From NCBI RefSeq assembly GCF_002899895.1, contig NZ_PPEI02000004.1, positions 186,001-250,000 of the forward strand: a stretch of DNA of 64,000 nucleotides, given 5' to 3'. The DNA is from Chryseobacterium oncorhynchi (lineage in GTDB: Bacteria > Bacteroidota > Bacteroidia > Flavobacteriales > Weeksellaceae). The position numbers were made by a program, and so were the translations under genes. Shown in pieces: positions 45,550 through 54,084 of this stretch; position 1 is the stretch's first letter, and every line of letters starts with the position of its first letter. The notes beneath the pieces were generated by a model, which was not told where the DNA came from, made no database searches, and saw only the letters and a list, made by a program, of their open reading frames with translations.

Positions 45550-46176
45550 ATGAATACAGATAAAGATTACCTAGAAACCTTAAAGAATCTTCATGTAATT
45601 CTTAAAAAGTCATTTCATGATTTTTTAAACTCGGATATTAATATTGAATCATTTGACTATAGTATTGCATTGTTAAATCGAATGAAACAATATTATAGAA
45701 GTCAATATGATAATAAAGAATTACTTGAGAAAAGGTATATTACAAACGGTGCAGATTTCTTTACTGAACAATTACTATTTTTTATAAAAATATACCTAAC
45801 AAAAATAAATTCTGATTTAGTTGCTATTTCTGAAAAACAAATTGTTGCGAAACGCGGTGCAATTCGACCAGATATATCAATATGGAAAAATAATGAAGTA
45901 GTTGCGATTATAGAATGTAAAACACAATTAGGATGGAATAGACATAAGTGGGAAGTTGATTTTAATGAAAGAGAAAGAAAATTAAAGAATGTTTTTAAAG
46001 ATGCAAAAGCTTATTTAGTTGTTTTAACTGGTGAAAATTGGGGTGGATTTGAAGAAAATGATTTATTGGGTGAAAAGTATTTTTGCTTGTTGAAAAATAA
46101 GTGGATTACAAGCTTTGAAAATCAAAGTGATATATTTGTGCCTATCGAAAAGCTACTAAGTAAAATATCTTTATAA
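45550..46176 (+). CDS. PD-(D/E)XK nuclease-like hypothetical protein
   Basis: A 208-residue cytoplasmic protein with low GC. The region RPDISIWKNNEVVAIIECKT (about residues 104-123) fits the PD-(D/E)XK pattern: an aspartate after a strand, then ExK in IIECK. The N-terminal 90 residues are helical and may be a recognition or dimerisation region. This suggests a restriction-endonuclease-like fold. No methyltransferase or other partner is adjacent, so it is either a solitary nuclease-like protein or a remnant of a restriction or defence locus. It stands alone between terminators. Confidence 0.65.
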   Translation: MNTDKDYLETLKNLHVILKKSFHDFLNSDINIESFDYSIALLNRMKQYYRSQYDNKELLEKRYITNGADFFTEQLLFFIKIYLTKINSDLVAISEKQIVAKRGAIRPDISIWKNNEVVAIIECKTQLGWNRHKWEVDFNERERKLKNVFKDAKAYLVVLTGENWGGFEENDLLGEKYFCLLKNKWITSFENQSDIFVPIEKLLSKISL

Positions 46177-46310
46177 CAAGAATATTGAGTTTAGACTAGA
46201 AAATAGGAACTTCTTTTCCTTACTTTCATAATATTTATTTAAAAAATAATGTAACAGAACATACTGAAAAATCACTTATTGAATACTATCAAATATTATA
46301 GCTAAAAAAA

Positions 46311-46718
46311 ATGCAAAACAAAACAATCATCGATAAACTCGCATGGATAGAATTAAAAGATAAATCCATTCTCTCCACAAAAAGCTATGGAAAAGAGAAA
46401 TATTATATTCCAGGAGGTAAAAGAGAGACAGGAGAAACAGATGAGCAAGCTCTAGTTCGCGAAATATGGGAAGAATTAAATGTCACAATTGATAGTAAAA
46501 CATTGCATTATATTGGAACTTTTGAGGCCCAAGCCCACGGACATGCAGATGGTATCATCGTAAAAATGACCTGCTATTCCGGAGATTATTCTGGAGAGTT
46601 AAAAGCCAGCTCTGAAATTGAAGAAATGAAATGGCTTAACTATTCGGACAAGGACAAGATATCTGAGGTTGATAAAATCATTTTTGACAGTTTACATCAG
46701 AATAATTTATTGGATTAA
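46311..46718 (+). CDS. NUDIX hydrolase
   Basis: A 135-residue NUDIX protein. The box GGKRETGETDEQALVREIWEE (residues about 36-56, G-x5-E-x7-REUxEE) is complete, giving the metal-binding helix. The family hydrolyses nucleoside diphosphates linked to other groups; the substrate cannot be predicted. The C-terminal region (SSEIEEMKWLNYSD) resembles MutT/ADP-ribose-type members. It is monocistronic, with a recurrent-type terminator after it. Confidence 0.92.
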   Translation: MQNKTIIDKLAWIELKDKSILSTKSYGKEKYYIPGGKRETGETDEQALVREIWEELNVTIDSKTLHYIGTFEAQAHGHADGIIVKMTCYSGDYSGELKASSEIEEMKWLNYSDKDKISEVDKIIFDSLHQNNLLD

Positions 46719-46772
46719 TTTTTCTCATTTCACACCTCCTGAATCAAAAAAACCTTATTAATTATAGAAACA

Positions 46773-46803
46773 AAAGCCGTTCTGAAAACAGAGCGGCTTT
46801 TTT
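46773..46803 (+). terminator. Terminator after the NUDIX gene
   Basis: AAAGCCGTTCTG pairs with CAGAGCGGCTTT around AAAA, and a T-run follows. It belongs to the recurrent hairpin family. Confidence 0.85.
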
Positions 46804-46914
46804 TCATCAAAGATGATTATTATAGAACTCCCTCCTGATAAGGATTCCCGTAAGGTTCCCCTTACCACTTGTTTTACTTTTGGCTTTCAATTTTTGATCA
46901 TTAAAAATAAAACA

Positions 46915-47475
46915 ATGAAACAAGTACTATTAATTTTTACACTTTTGATTTTTGGAATTTCTTATTCTCAAATCGCTCCAAAATTTGAAAACGATACCCT
47001 CACCACTTCAACAGGCTTTAAGGTATATGAGGGTCTTGACTTAAAAATCGGAACAGGTTCTATGAATGACGGAGACTTTAAATTTATCCGAACCAATGCT
47101 TCTTCAATGTTCAATTATTCTTCAACGACGGGGTATCAGGGCTTAGCCAATCAGGCCAATTCTTTTAAAAGGAGTAATTCAGGGTTAACTTTTAAGGTTA
47201 GAAAAATCATGACAAGAGGAAGCAAAAAAAATGGTTTTGTCTATTATGCTAAAATCGGAAACGGAATTATGAACTATGAAATTGATCTTGAAAATGCAAT
47301 TAAATTGGGTGAGCTGATTGTTCACGAAGAATTTTTACCCAAAGAAAAAACTCAACATCTCAATTCAGAAACAAAATATGATAAACTGAAAAAAATTAAG
47401 GATCTAAAAGATTCCGGAGTTTTATCTGAGGAAGAATTCCAAAAGGAAAAAGATAAGATCATGTCTGAAAAATAA
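46915..47475 (+). CDS. Secreted hypothetical protein with SHOCT-like C-terminus
   Basis: A 186-residue exported protein from the ATG at 46915, which begins the signal peptide MKQVLLIFTLLIFGISYSQ. The ORF opens 102 bases earlier, but that part is a shadow over the terminator. The mature part is a beta-rich domain without an assigned family. The last 30 residues (YDKLKKIKDLKDSGVLSEEE followed by FQKEKDKIM) match the SHOCT oligomerisation/short C-terminal domain. Function is unknown. It is bounded by recurrent terminators on both sides, so it is a single-gene unit. Confidence 0.8.
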   Translation: MKQVLLIFTLLIFGISYSQIAPKFENDTLTTSTGFKVYEGLDLKIGTGSMNDGDFKFIRTNASSMFNYSSTTGYQGLANQANSFKRSNSGLTFKVRKIMTRGSKKNGFVYYAKIGNGIMNYEIDLENAIKLGELIVHEEFLPKEKTQHLNSETKYDKLKKIKDLKDSGVLSEEEFQKEKDKIMSEK

Positions 47476-47486
47476 ATCCTGACATC

Positions 47487-47514
47487 ACCGTTCTGCTTTG
47501 CAGAGCGGTTTTTT
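47487..47514 (+). terminator. Terminator after the SHOCT-like gene
   Basis: ACCGTTCTGC pairs with GCAGAGCGGT around TTT, then TTTTT. It belongs to the recurrent hairpin family. Confidence 0.88.
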
Positions 47515-47557
47515 ATTATTCAAAAAATAATCATGGTAGAATATCTCGATATTTATT

Positions 47558-47565
47558 TACATTTG
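47558..47565 (+). promoter_or_regulatory. -7 promoter element of the metalloprotease-like gene
   Basis: TACATTTG matches TAnnTTTG, 22 bases before the ATG at 47587. It favours that start over the upstream ATG at 47533, which would precede the promoter. Confidence 0.5.
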
Positions 47566-47586
47566 AATACTTATTATACAAACACC

Positions 47587-48957
47587 ATGAAACAAAAGCT
47601 TTTCGCATTATTCTTTTTGCTATCCTTTTTGGCATTTGGGCAGAAAATCAATTTCAATATTAAATATTCTGAGCAACTGGCTGTTTTTGTGTTTATACAA
47701 AATCTTTCTGACAACTATCCGGAAAACGTTTTTAAAACAGAATTCAATCAATCAAAATATAATACTCAAAAATATAAGGATCTCATTTCAAACTTTGATA
47801 AATTGCCCATCGACTACAGTTATTCGTTTAATGAATATCCTTATGGCTCAAAAATCCCCATGCAGTCCAGAGACATTCTGAAAAAAAATCTTATTGAGAC
47901 CAATAATTTAAGTGATTTTAAACTTCGCTCCATCGGAATTCTTCCTAATGCAACGATACATAGCCTCGCTGAAGTTATTTCAGTATTTACGCCTATCTAT
48001 AATGAACTTATTTATATTCCGAATAAAGAAAAATTTGAGGCTCAACTGAAAGCTATGAGTAAGTATTCCGGGGAAAAAAATATGGAGTCTTATTTTCAAA
48101 CAGGCTTACTTTTTTATAATTCAAGCTGGGATCCCTCTATCCCTTTTGAAATTGCGCTGTATCCTCTGCCCAATTCAACAGGCTTTACGGCACAGGCTTT
48201 TTATAACAATTTTATAAGTGCTGTTCAAACGAATCTGAGAGATTACAAAGATCTGTTCAGTGTTATGCTGCATGAAACCTATCATATTCTTTACGACGAA
48301 CAGTCTCTGACGGTGAAAAATGATATTGCTCAAAATTTCAAAAAGAATCCATCGAAATATAGCAACTACGCCTACCAATTACTGAATGAGGCACTGGCAA
48401 CTGCTTTAGGAAACGGATATGTTTATGAGAGTTTAAATGGAAACGTAGAAACCAATGATTGGTACAACAGCAAATATATAGATCTGATGGCCAAGAAAAT
48501 ATATCCTACGGTAAAAGAATATATTGCTCAGAAGAAACCTATGGATAAAAATTTTATTGATACTTATATCAGGCTTTATGAGGAAAATTTTCCCGGATGG
48601 ATCAATGAGTTTGACCACATCATGACTTACAGATATATATTGTCTGAAAATAAAAAAGATTTTAATACCATAGGCCAAATGTATCCGGCCCGTTCAAGCG
48701 AGGAAGCCGAGACTGAAATTTCTATGCTCACTATTGAAAAAATGAAAAAAACACCTTTAACAAAGATTATTATTGTATCACAAAATAATAACGAAAAACT
48801 TAAGTTAATTAAGAGTCAGTTTAAGGAGTTAAAGCAGTGGAAATTTACGCCTGACAAAGAATTCCAGTACAAAATTCTTTTAGACGATAAAAGCCAGCTT
48901 CTGATCATTAATCAACAAAAATCAAGTCTTCAAACTCTTTTTGCAAATTTCAAATAG
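47587..48957 (+). CDS. Secreted putative zinc metalloprotease-like protein
   Basis: A 456-residue exported protein with a signal peptide (MKQKLFALFFLLSFLAFGQ). A gluzincin-like zinc site is visible: HETYH in SVMLHETYHILYDEQ (about residues 235-239) and a downstream NEALATALGNGY glutamate at the position expected for a third ligand. No named peptidase family is assigned. The C-terminal 90 residues form a separate alpha/beta region. It has its own promoter and follows a recurrent terminator. Proteolytic activity is predicted only from the motif. Confidence 0.72.
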   Translation: MKQKLFALFFLLSFLAFGQKINFNIKYSEQLAVFVFIQNLSDNYPENVFKTEFNQSKYNTQKYKDLISNFDKLPIDYSYSFNEYPYGSKIPMQSRDILKKNLIETNNLSDFKLRSIGILPNATIHSLAEVISVFTPIYNELIYIPNKEKFEAQLKAMSKYSGEKNMESYFQTGLLFYNSSWDPSIPFEIALYPLPNSTGFTAQAFYNNFISAVQTNLRDYKDLFSVMLHETYHILYDEQSLTVKNDIAQNFKKNPSKYSNYAYQLLNEALATALGNGYVYESLNGNVETNDWYNSKYIDLMAKKIYPTVKEYIAQKKPMDKNFIDTYIRLYEENFPGWINEFDHIMTYRYILSENKKDFNTIGQMYPARSSEEAETEISMLTIEKMKKTPLTKIIIVSQNNNEKLKLIKSQFKELKQWKFTPDKEFQYKILLDDKSQLLIINQQKSSLQTLFANFK

Positions 48958-48979
48958 AAATCTTACCAATTAACAAAAT

Positions 48980-49405
48980 ATGAGCATCCAGGAACAAATC
49001 CAAGAATACATTGCCAGCCAGCCTGAACCCAAACGTGCAGATATGCAAAAACTGCATCACATGATTCTGGAACTTATGCCGGAATGTAAAGTATGGTTTC
49101 TGGATGGTAAAAACAGTGAAAATAAAACGGTTTCCAATCCCAATATAGGCTATGGGCTCTACACCATCCCCTATGCTGATGGAACAACCAAGGAGTTTTA
49201 TCAAATCGGAATGAGCGCTAATACAACAGGAATCTCTGTCTATATTATGGGTATTGATGATAAAACCTATCTATCCAAAACTTTTGGAGAAAAAATAGGC
49301 AAAGCAAGCGTGACTGGATATTGTATTAAGTTCAAAGCATTGAAAGATATCAACATTGAGGTACTTGAAGCTGCCATACGATATGGAGCTCAAGAAAATC
49401 CTTAA
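48980..49405 (+). CDS. DUF1801 (YdhG-like) protein
   Basis: A 141-residue cytoplasmic protein. The start EQIQEYIASQPEPKRADMQ, the LMPECKVWFLDGKN block and SKTFGEKIGKASVTGYCIKF fit the DUF1801 family, a small alpha/beta fold with a hydrophobic pocket and no established function. It lies 22 bases after the metalloprotease-like gene and 48 bases before a small membrane-protein gene, so it could be part of a run of co-transcribed genes. Confidence 0.85.
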   Translation: MSIQEQIQEYIASQPEPKRADMQKLHHMILELMPECKVWFLDGKNSENKTVSNPNIGYGLYTIPYADGTTKEFYQIGMSANTTGISVYIMGIDDKTYLSKTFGEKIGKASVTGYCIKFKALKDINIEVLEAAIRYGAQENP

Positions 49406-49453
49406 TTTTAAAACTCATTTTCTAACAAAATATAATATACACCATCCATTACA

Positions 49454-49732
49454 ATGACAAAAAAACTTACCTTGTTTTTCATTCTAGGTCTATTAACAGT
49501 TCTTCTTGGATTAATTTTTGCCGTCGTTGCATTCAACAGCGTTTCTGCCGTGGATGGACTGGCAGGAATTTATGCATTATTTGGGCTGATTCCTGTGATA
49601 ATAATCATTATATTGGACAGAATTTGTGTCTGGAAATTTGGTACTAAAAAAGTCAATAAAGTACAATTCTACATCGCTGGAATATTTATTTTACTTTTTA
49701 TTCTTAACTGGATAAGATTACAACTTCAATAA
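49454..49732 (+). CDS. Small membrane protein
   Basis: A 92-residue protein with three predicted transmembrane helices (about 5-27, 36-56 and 71-89) separated by short loops. There is no signal-peptide cleavage site and no family recognised. It begins 48 bases after the DUF1801 gene and 15 bases before a larger protein with an N-terminal membrane helix, with which it may form an operon. Confidence 0.65.
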   Translation: MTKKLTLFFILGLLTVLLGLIFAVVAFNSVSAVDGLAGIYALFGLIPVIIIIILDRICVWKFGTKKVNKVQFYIAGIFILLFILNWIRLQLQ

Positions 49733-49747
49733 AAAACTAAATAACTT

Positions 49748-50413
49748 ATGAACGTAAAAAAATTACTTAAGGCCATAGGAATCACCCTGGGAATCATTGT
49801 ATTATTTCTCATCGCCAGCAACTTTATATGGCTCAACGAAAGAGAAAATCTTCTTTACAAAATCCAGCAATACGTAACTTATAATAAGGAAGACTGGAAA
49901 AACTACGAAACAAATGAGAAGATACTGGCCGAAAATCCTGTCGGTACCAACCAAACAGATGTAGCAGCACCGGTAGTAGATTTTCATCCTTATGATGTCA
50001 ACCTATTAACGCCAAGCGCAAAGGAAGAAGAATTAAAAAAGATTCAAAATGCCCACTTTGAAAACCTAGTTCCGGCCAAAAATAAACCGTCTGATGATGA
50101 AGCTCAGGCTGCTTTAATCAGGTTGACAAAAGGACGTTTAACGGATGTTATCATCAATCAAAAACTGGATATAAAAATTGGAAAATGCTATGAAAACCCA
50201 AATACAGAGGGGAATTTCAACTGTGTAAGCTGTATGATCTTATTGTATAACAGGGATAAAAAAGACTGGCAGGAAGCTCCTGACGGAGATAACTTTTTAT
50301 CTAATTCCTATGATTTTTATCAGCCGTCAGAAGGAGATATCTGGGAAGCAAAAGAGTTATCAATCATGATTCCATATGATTATGATCTCATCAAAAAATA
50401 TGAAAAAAAATAG
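49748..50413 (+). CDS. Hypothetical protein with N-terminal membrane anchor
   Basis: A 221-residue protein. One transmembrane helix spans about residues 11-29, after which an exported domain follows (ERENLLYKIQQYVTY and onward). A CYENPNTEGNFNCVSCM segment (about 147-163) has three cysteines that could form disulphides or bind metal. No family is assigned. It lies 15 bases after the small membrane-protein gene. The C-terminus is charged. Confidence 0.65.
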   Translation: MNVKKLLKAIGITLGIIVLFLIASNFIWLNERENLLYKIQQYVTYNKEDWKNYETNEKILAENPVGTNQTDVAAPVVDFHPYDVNLLTPSAKEEELKKIQNAHFENLVPAKNKPSDDEAQAALIRLTKGRLTDVIINQKLDIKIGKCYENPNTEGNFNCVSCMILLYNRDKKDWQEAPDGDNFLSNSYDFYQPSEGDIWEAKELSIMIPYDYDLIKKYEKK

Positions 50414-50528
50414 ACTGATTGTATTCAATCATTTTATCTCGTAATGATGTAGGGAGTAAACTGAAATGCATGATGAGATAATGACGAGTTAAAAAAAGAC
50501 AGATAATCTATGTTATAAAAAAGCACCC

Positions 50529-51470
50529 ATGTCAAATGCAGAAAAAGTTATTGAAGAAATCAATCTATTTCTAGAAAAATCAATGTTGAAAACTTCCAAA
50601 ACAACTAAAGAGGAAGTCATTAATTTTATTGAAGAAAAATGGAGAGAAGCTGATGATGAAAAATATAATAATTATACAGCCTATATTATAACCAACAGAA
50701 TGATCCAGGAATATATCTGGAAAAAGGATTTCAATAATATGATGAGATGGCTGGAGTTTTCAGATCTCCATAAAGCATCTCAGAACAATGCTCTTTATAT
50801 CCGGAATTATTATGCAGGCCAATGCTGTCTGGAATGTGGCAATGAAGAAAAGGCACTTGAGTATTTTAATTTGTGTTATGCAGAAAATCCTGATTATATT
50901 TTTTCTCGTGCTCCTTTCTGCTATGAATTTTTTAATAAACATCTTGAAAACCCCAGAGACTTATCTCAAAGTGAAATTCGTGAATATGAATCCATTGACT
51001 ACCCTCCACTCAACTTAGAATATTGGCAATCTTTTTTCAATGAAAAGGATGAGGAACTGAGCTATGAAATATTGGATGAAGATGATGATTATGCGGAAGA
51101 ACCTACCCCAGAGCAACAAAATGGTATTGATTACTTGCAGGAAAACCAGAAAACAATCTTAGACAATATCCTGAATGAACTTTTGAAAAAATACCCGGAA
51201 CTGCAAAAAATATATGATTACTCCGAAGAAGACAAAGTAGATTTCATGCCGGATTTAAAAGATGTTCAAGGCTTTGCTTCTCTTTTATCTCTCAACTGTT
51301 TTTACATCACATCTGTAATTAAGGATAACCATCCATACATTGGTATTAGTTTTTCCTGCTCTTGGGATGATGAACACGGTTTAGGAATAATGACTCATAA
51401 AAACAGAGTGATTGAGATTGGAGAAGCAGATACAGCTTTTAGTAGCTGGGCTGCTGAAGAAGATCTATAA
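50529..51470 (+). CDS. TPR-like helical hypothetical protein
   Basis: A 313-residue cytoplasmic, acidic protein. The segment NYYAGQCCLECGNEEKALEYFNLCYAENPD (given in part: ECGNEEKALEYFNLCYAENP, about 112-131) fits a tetratricopeptide motif, with helices before and after it. The C-terminal 80 residues (VKDNHPYIGISFSCSWDDEHG region) look like a separate alpha/beta domain of the kind found in polymorphic-toxin immunity proteins. No specific family is assigned. It begins after a 115-base gap. Confidence 0.6.
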   Translation: MSNAEKVIEEINLFLEKSMLKTSKTTKEEVINFIEEKWREADDEKYNNYTAYIITNRMIQEYIWKKDFNNMMRWLEFSDLHKASQNNALYIRNYYAGQCCLECGNEEKALEYFNLCYAENPDYIFSRAPFCYEFFNKHLENPRDLSQSEIREYESIDYPPLNLEYWQSFFNEKDEELSYEILDEDDDYAEEPTPEQQNGIDYLQENQKTILDNILNELLKKYPELQKIYDYSEEDKVDFMPDLKDVQGFASLLSLNCFYITSVIKDNHPYIGISFSCSWDDEHGLGIMTHKNRVIEIGEADTAFSSWAAEEDL

Positions 51471-51485
51471 ACTAGAAGATTATTT

Positions 51486-52205
51486 ATGCAAATAAAATAT
51501 CACCATCTCCTGTCCCTCCTACTCCTATTTTGTCTATGTTGTAAAGAAAAAATACAGGATGAAAACAGGTTTGTGATCTATCAGGTCAATCCAAAAAAGC
51601 AGAATCTGAAGTTTTACTGGAAAAATGATAAAAATGAGATTCTGAAAAGTATCAATCACTTAAAGAATGAAGTAGAATCCAAAAGTAAAAAGCTGGTATT
51701 TGCCATGAACGGCGGAATGTTTGAACCTGATCAATCTCCGAAAGGTCTTTATATCGAAGATTTTAAAATTCTGAAATCCATAGATACTCTGCAGGGTTCG
51801 GGAAACTTTTATCTTCAGCCTAATGGGATATTTTATCTAACCGAAAACAATCAGCCTGGAATTTCTGAAACAAAAAGGTATAACCAAAATAAAAGCATCA
51901 AGTACGCCACTCAATCCGGCCCCATGTTACTAATGGATGGAAAGATAAATCCAATCTTTCAAAAAGATTCTAAAAATCTGAATATCAGAAATGGAGTCGG
52001 AATTCTGGAAAATGGGAGAATTATTTTTGCCATGTCTAAAAAAGAGGTCAATTTCTATAGCCTTGCAGAGCTTTTCAAGGAGATGGGTTGCAAAAATGCG
52101 CTGTATCTGGATGGATATGTTTCAAGAACTTATCTTCCTGAGAAAAATTGGATACAGAAAGATGGAAATTTCGGAGTCATCATAGGAGTTACAGAACCAA
52201 AATAA
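51486..52205 (+). CDS. Phosphodiester glycosidase (NAGPA/YigE-like) lipoprotein
   Basis: A 239-residue exported lipoprotein (lipobox region LFCLCCKE at about 16-23). The mature domain carries the NAGPA-type phosphodiester glycosidase motifs: FAMNGGMFEPDQSPKGLYI (about 74-92), QPNGIFYL, ATQSGPMLL and a late GCKNALYLDGYVSR. This family cleaves sugar-1-phosphodiester bonds; the bacterial substrate is unknown. It starts 15 bases after the TPR-like gene. Confidence 0.88.
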   Translation: MQIKYHHLLSLLLLFCLCCKEKIQDENRFVIYQVNPKKQNLKFYWKNDKNEILKSINHLKNEVESKSKKLVFAMNGGMFEPDQSPKGLYIEDFKILKSIDTLQGSGNFYLQPNGIFYLTENNQPGISETKRYNQNKSIKYATQSGPMLLMDGKINPIFQKDSKNLNIRNGVGILENGRIIFAMSKKEVNFYSLAELFKEMGCKNALYLDGYVSRTYLPEKNWIQKDGNFGVIIGVTEPK

Positions 52206-52243
52206 AGGTTGATGATCATTAAAAATTAAAATATTCTTACCTT

Positions 52244-52251
52244 TAAATTTG
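52244..52251 (+). promoter_or_regulatory. -7 promoter element of the DHFR-like gene
   Basis: TAAATTTG matches TAnnTTTG, 32 bases before the start at 52283. Confidence 0.45.
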
Positions 52252-52282
52252 TTAATTAAAACCCGATCATTTAGTACTTACC

Positions 52283-52822
52283 ATGAAAAAAATAATATTA
52301 GACCTAGCCACAACATTAGACGGATTTATTGAAGGTCCCAATGGAGAAATCGATTGGTGCATTATGGATGATGATATGGATTTTGAGGGCTTCATTTCAG
52401 GTATTGATACTATTTTCTATGGAAGAGTAAGCTATGACGCATGGGGAAATTATCATCCCGATGAAAATGCTGAACCGGAAGAACATGACTTCTGGAAAGC
52501 CATCCACTCAAAAAATAAATTTGTTTTTTCGAGCCAAAACCGAGAAGATGAAAATGCAACTTTTATCCATTCTGATCTTATAGAAAAAGTTTTAGAAATA
52601 AAAAAGCAAGGCGGAAAAGATATCTGGCTGTATGGTGGTGCAAGTCTTATCAAAACCTTTATTCAAAACAATCTGATTGATGTTTATAGAATTTCCGTTC
52701 ATCCGGTAGCCTTAGGGAAGGGGAAGCCTCTTTTTGAAGAGGTAAAGGAGAGATTAAATTTAAAACTCGTTACAACCAACGTCTTCAAATCCGGTGTTGT
52801 ACAGCTTATTTACCATCCATAA
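52283..52822 (+). CDS. Dihydrofolate reductase family protein (RibD C-terminal-like)
   Basis: A 179-residue protein with the dihydrofolate reductase/RibD_C fold, typical of YyaP/YwjB-type members: LDLATTLDGFIEGPNGEIDW at the start, FYGRVSYDAWG (about 46-56), then the NADPH-site stretch DIWLYGGASLIKTFI (about 113-127) and VHPVALGKGKPLF. It reduces an unknown pteridine- or pyrimidine-type substrate; it is unlikely to be the folate enzyme. It is a single gene with its own promoter. Confidence 0.9.
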   Translation: MKKIILDLATTLDGFIEGPNGEIDWCIMDDDMDFEGFISGIDTIFYGRVSYDAWGNYHPDENAEPEEHDFWKAIHSKNKFVFSSQNREDENATFIHSDLIEKVLEIKKQGGKDIWLYGGASLIKTFIQNNLIDVYRISVHPVALGKGKPLFEEVKERLNLKLVTTNVFKSGVVQLIYHP

Positions 52823-52887
52823 AATAAAACCCGAGATGATCTTATACGCTCAAAAAAACTGAATATTTGACTAACACTCTTTAGGAA

Positions 52888-53262
52888 ATGAATGTAAAAC
52901 TGAACTCCATTATCTTGTATGTGCAAGATATTGAACTACTTAAAAACTTTTATGTTGAAAATTTTAATCTAAAAGTAATTGAGGAAGATCACATTTGGGT
53001 CCTTATGAGTGCAGGTACTGTAAATATCGGGCTTCATAAAATCGGAGATGAATATTTGGAAAAAATAGAAACCGGATATCAGTTTGATAACAACACCAAA
53101 CTCGTTTTTGAAATTGATTTGAATATTGAAACCGCAAGAAATGAATTATTGTTAAGAAATGTCCAGATGAGAGAAATCAAGACATTTGAAAATTATGATT
53201 TTTGGTTGTGTGACGGGATTGATCCTGAGGGAAATGTATTTCAGTTAAAATATAGAAAATAA
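52888..53262 (+). CDS. VOC (glyoxalase/bleomycin-resistance/dioxygenase) family protein
   Basis: A 124-residue single-module VOC protein: NSIILYVQDIELLKNFYVEN (residues 5-24), EEDHIWVLMSAGTVNIGLH in the first beta-alpha-beta-beta-beta unit, and a second unit ending DPEGNVFQLKYRK with the typical metal-site glutamate/aspartate area. Such proteins include glyoxalases and antibiotic-binding proteins; the ligand here cannot be predicted. It starts 66 bases after the DHFR-like gene and six bases before the next gene. Confidence 0.88.
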   Translation: MNVKLNSIILYVQDIELLKNFYVENFNLKVIEEDHIWVLMSAGTVNIGLHKIGDEYLEKIETGYQFDNNTKLVFEIDLNIETARNELLLRNVQMREIKTFENYDFWLCDGIDPEGNVFQLKYRK

Positions 53263-53267
53263 TACCT

Positions 53268-54041
53268 ATGAAAAAAATATTTGGAATTCTATTTTTAATC
53301 ACGGCTCATTGTTTATTTGGGCAAAATATGTCCACTATTGAAAAACAGCTTAATGATGCTTTTCAAAAAATTAATTACTGGTCTTCTGATGGCCAAAGCA
53401 AAGAATCTTCTTCTGATTCTCTTTATACGGCCAATATAAAATTTGAAAAATTGCTTCTTCAGTATACATCCTCAAATCCTCAGACCTTACACTATCATTT
53501 TAAATCTCTTAAGAAGAATGGATTGTTCATTACAACCTCAGAAGATGGCAAATTCCGAATTTATTCATGGGATACATGGACCGGAGGAACAATGCACTTT
53601 TTTAAAAATGTATTTCAATATGAATCCAATAAAAAGCTATACTCCAAAATCATAGAAAATACGAGTGAAGGTGACCCAAGATCCTATTATCACCAAATCA
53701 ATGATGTTATTTCAGAAAACAAAAAATATTACCTTACTCAAAGTAAAGCCATATTAAGTTCAGGATTAAGTTATCACAGTATACAAATATTTTCCATTGA
53801 TGATGGAAAACTAAATGACAAGGCTCAATTAATTAAGACTCAAAGCGGAATTAAAAACCAACTTGGTTATGAGATAGATCTTACAGCTTCTTCTAATAGA
53901 GACAATGATATCAAGAATTATAATATTCAATATGATCCAAAAAATAAAATCATTAGTATTCCCTTAATACAAGAAGATTCTAAAATTACAGCTAAAAAAA
54001 TCCGTTATCAGTTCAAGGGAAAATATTTTGAAAAAATATAA
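53268..54041 (+). CDS. Secreted hypothetical protein
   Basis: A 257-residue exported protein with a signal peptide (MKKIFGILFLITAHCLFGQ). The mature part has alternating beta strands with aromatic residues (GKFRIYSWDTWTGGTMHFF near residue 87). It has no catalytic motif and no family I recognise. It starts six bases after the VOC gene, so the two are likely co-transcribed although their locations in the cell differ. Confidence 0.7.
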   Translation: MKKIFGILFLITAHCLFGQNMSTIEKQLNDAFQKINYWSSDGQSKESSSDSLYTANIKFEKLLLQYTSSNPQTLHYHFKSLKKNGLFITTSEDGKFRIYSWDTWTGGTMHFFKNVFQYESNKKLYSKIIENTSEGDPRSYYHQINDVISENKKYYLTQSKAILSSGLSYHSIQIFSIDDGKLNDKAQLIKTQSGIKNQLGYEIDLTASSNRDNDIKNYNIQYDPKNKIISIPLIQEDSKITAKKIRYQFKGKYFEKI

Positions 54042-54084
54042 ATTCAAAACTAGTTCACAGAATATCAATTAAAACATTTGATAA

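Noticed and set aside
46813-46914. Upstream extension of the SHOCT-like gene
   Set aside because: The signal peptide begins at 46915; the extension begins just after the terminator and has no signal character.
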